From Metridium senile (lineage: Eukaryota; Cnidaria; Anthozoa; Actiniaria; Metridiidae): a stretch of DNA of 64,000 bases. The translations under genes and the position numbers were made by a program. The notes beneath the pieces are model-generated. The model saw only the letters and a program-made list of their open reading frames with translations, ran no database searches and had not been told where the DNA came from. The DNA lies in contig OX459100.1 of NCBI GenBank assembly GCA_949775045.1, positions 123,501 to 187,500 on the forward strand. The letters run 5' to 3'. Position 1 is the first letter of the stretch; every line of letters starts with the position of its first letter. This document shows, in pieces, positions 61,147 to 64,000 of this stretch.

Positions 61147-61402
61147 ACAATCACGGACAATATTGTTTGGGACAACATTAACAATTCGAATAAAAACGTT
61201 ACCCTTCATCATTTTTAGCCCTCCCCTCCCCCCTCCATTCAATGTTGACCGTTCATGAGTTACATGGGTCATTGGTAGGCATTCCTTGGTCAAATCAACA
61301 TTGAGATAGGGGGGGAGGGGGAGGATATGATGAAAAATGAACAATTATATGTGAAAAACCACTAATAACCTGCTGTGTCCCAATATTTATGTCCATGATT
61401 GT
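61147..61402 (+). repeat. Right 256-bp terminal direct repeat
   Basis: Same orientation as the left copy and one G shorter. Inner edge is GA, not TA; outer edge abuts TA. Confidence 0.95.
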
Positions 61403-61403
61403 A

Positions 61404-62524
<1,121 letters not shown>

Positions 62525-62795
62525 CAAGGTCTAAAAGAAGAACAGTTGATACAACAAATGTAGACATCTCCCTCGATAACGCTATTGCCCGAATAAGCTA
62601 GACTTTTATTTATTTTTCTATTTTTTTATATTATTATTATTATTATTATCTGTATTATTTGTTTGTATTAGTTTGATCAGAATTAGATTTGTAAAATTGT
62701 ATATATTTAGTTAAACATTCTTAGATGATCCTTTTTATATATAATCGAAATTGTAAATTTTAATGATAGTTTTATATTATTGTGAAATAAAATTA

Positions 62796-62845
<50 letters not shown>

Positions 62846-63059
62846 ATTATTATATTATATTATATTATAATTATTATATTATTATTAGTTTGATCAGAAT
62901 TAGATTTGTAATAGTGTATATATTTAGTTAAACATTCTTAGATGATCCTTTTTATAAATTGAATGCATTGTAATTTGTATATTTATATATAATCGAAATT
63001 GTAAATTTTTTAGATAGTTTTATATATTTTTATATTAATATTATATTATTATTAAAGTG

Positions 63060-63060
<1 letters not shown>
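62525..63060 (+). mobile_element. Two diverged retroelement 3' tails
   Basis: AGTTTGATCAGAATTAGATT … TTAAACATTCTTAGATGATC occurs at about 62,670 and 62,887. The first copy ends GTGAAATAAAATTATTGTTA then (TTA)n, which looks like a 3' end with AATAAA. Plus orientation, non-coding. Confidence 0.65.

Positions 63061-63131
<71 letters not shown>
63061..63131. repeat. (TTA)n microsatellite
   Basis: 3' tail/target of LINE copy B. Confidence 0.93.
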
Positions 63132-63892
63132 TTTATTGAATCACAGGATAATTTCTATTTACATAGTTTCCTGGTTATATACTAGTCAAGCTATTGCCTA
63201 TAGCCTCAGACTTCACTTAAAACTTACATGTATACATTTATGTCACTCTTCTTATTTATAGTCCTCTAACAGTCTTTAATGTCCATAACTTTCCTTAAAA
63301 TTCTGGCTGTTCCTAACAAAGTAGCTTTTTGTAGTAGGTCAATTTTTATATTCACATCAACTTGCTTCATATATTTTTTTAAGCTGCTTGTCACAACACC
63401 TAGTGCACCTATTACTATTGGCATTACTGACACTTTAACATTCCATGCCTTTACAAGTTCTCTCTTTAAATCTTGATATTTAACTATCTTCTCTAGCTCT
63501 TTATCCTTCACTCTTGCATCTCCTGGTACAGCAACGTCTATGACATGACACTACTTGTTTTTGTAATTGATTACAACGATATCGGGTCTACGATGCTCAA
63601 TGACTTTGTCAGTTTGAATGTTAAAGTCCCACAAGATCTTTACATCTGCTGTCTCCGAAACTGCAACTGGGACATGCTCGTACCACTTGTTAGCGTGTGG
63701 AAGCTGATGCATTTTTGATAACTCCCAATGCACTATCCTTGCAACATTGTCATGGCATCGCTTATACTCAATTTGTGCTAGCTTAGAACATTCACAAATT
63801 ATATGACTCACCGTCTCATCTTTCTTTCCACACATCCTGCACAAAGGTGACACGTTCTGCTTGTCAATCTTAGCTTTAATAGCGTTTGTTCT
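63132..63892 (-). pseudogene. LINE copy B: diverged RLE fragment, frame broken
   Basis: Related to copy A at the protein level. Frame 63,853-63,551 holds the C-x2-C…H…C knuckle (CRMCGKKDETVSHIICEC) and RRPDIVV. A break near 63,550 then separates it from 63,511-63,266, which continues the C-terminus (PIVIGALG … LLGTARILRKV). 3' UTR to about 63,132, then (TTA)n. Non-functional. Confidence 0.8.
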
Positions 63893-63914
63893 TAGTGATT
63901 GTGAAATAAAATTA

Positions 63915-63992
<78 letters not shown>

Positions 63993-64000
63993 TTATTATT
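63893..64000 (+). repeat. Retroelement tail and (TTA)n at window end
   Basis: GTGAAATAAAATTATTGTTA, the same tail as at about 62,784, then (TTA)n to the edge. It truncates LINE copy B at its 5' side. Confidence 0.85.

Larger units (their letters stand above)
56965..61401. mobile_element. Composite Rep + Tc1/mariner transposon (4.4 kb)
   Basis: The outer ends are inverted: CAATCACGGACAATATTG at the left, and at the right the complement of CAATCATGGACATAAATATTG-type sequence. TA flanks both ends (56,963-56,964; 61,402-61,403). Inside are a Rep gene (+) and a DD34E transposase (-), convergent, both uninterrupted. A 256-bp sequence lies at each end in direct orientation. The element splits a LINE 3' UTR, which independently confirms its limits. 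Both genes look intact and the repeats nearly identical, so insertion seems recent. Whether the transposase moves the whole unit is inference. Confidence 0.85.

Overview
The window is eukaryotic nuclear DNA from an invertebrate animal. It is AT-rich, holds one intron-rich metazoan gene with GT-AG introns, and is otherwise satellites, microsatellites, non-LTR retrotransposon remnants and DNA transposons. The repeat and transposon content would fit an early-branching marine animal such as a sponge or cnidarian, but the sequence does not fix the taxon. I see no bacterial operon, CRISPR array, rRNA or tRNA gene.

1-33,458 is a giant satellite block. A core of roughly 270 tandem 98-bp monomers (3,125-31,852) lies between arrays of a 40-bp repeat, bounded outside by a unique sequence present at both ends in inverted orientation (1-319 against 32,960-33,319). 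The outline is that of a foldback element whose arms are made of sub-repeats. The core has nested higher-order structure: a 58-monomer unit (5,684 bp), a 39-monomer offset (3,822 bp), and a second type that carries five copies of a 374-bp retroposon-like insert.

33,459-39,419 holds a Tx1/L1-like LINE fragment (minus strand), a pentanucleotide array, a decayed unidentified gene and no confident functional gene.

39,420-56,103 is a plus-strand gene for ACSS3, the mitochondrial propionate-preferring acyl-CoA synthetase. I resolve 18 exons in one continuous frame (1,932 nt, 644 codons) with all adenylation motifs; only the last ~20 residues are not found. Its introns are full of MITEs and nested transposons. 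Three introns carry tandem arrays whose unit contains the splice junction itself: intron 3 has 12 extra copies of its acceptor, intron 16 has 3 extra donors, intron 17 has 34 extra acceptors at exactly 51 bp.

56,104-64,000 is transposon-dense. The standout is a 4.4-kb mobile element (56,965-61,401) bounded by TA target duplications. It encodes an intact virus-like Rep (HUH nickase plus superfamily 3 helicase, 441 aa) convergent with an intact Tc1/mariner DD34E transposase (368 aa). A nearly identical 256-bp foldback sequence is present at both ends as a direct repeat. It sits in the 3' UTR of a minus-strand LINE with a restriction-like endonuclease, and that LINE and a second related one are embedded in (TTA)n repeats. 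This combination of a replicative Rep and a cut-and-paste transposase is the best candidate for an undescribed system here.
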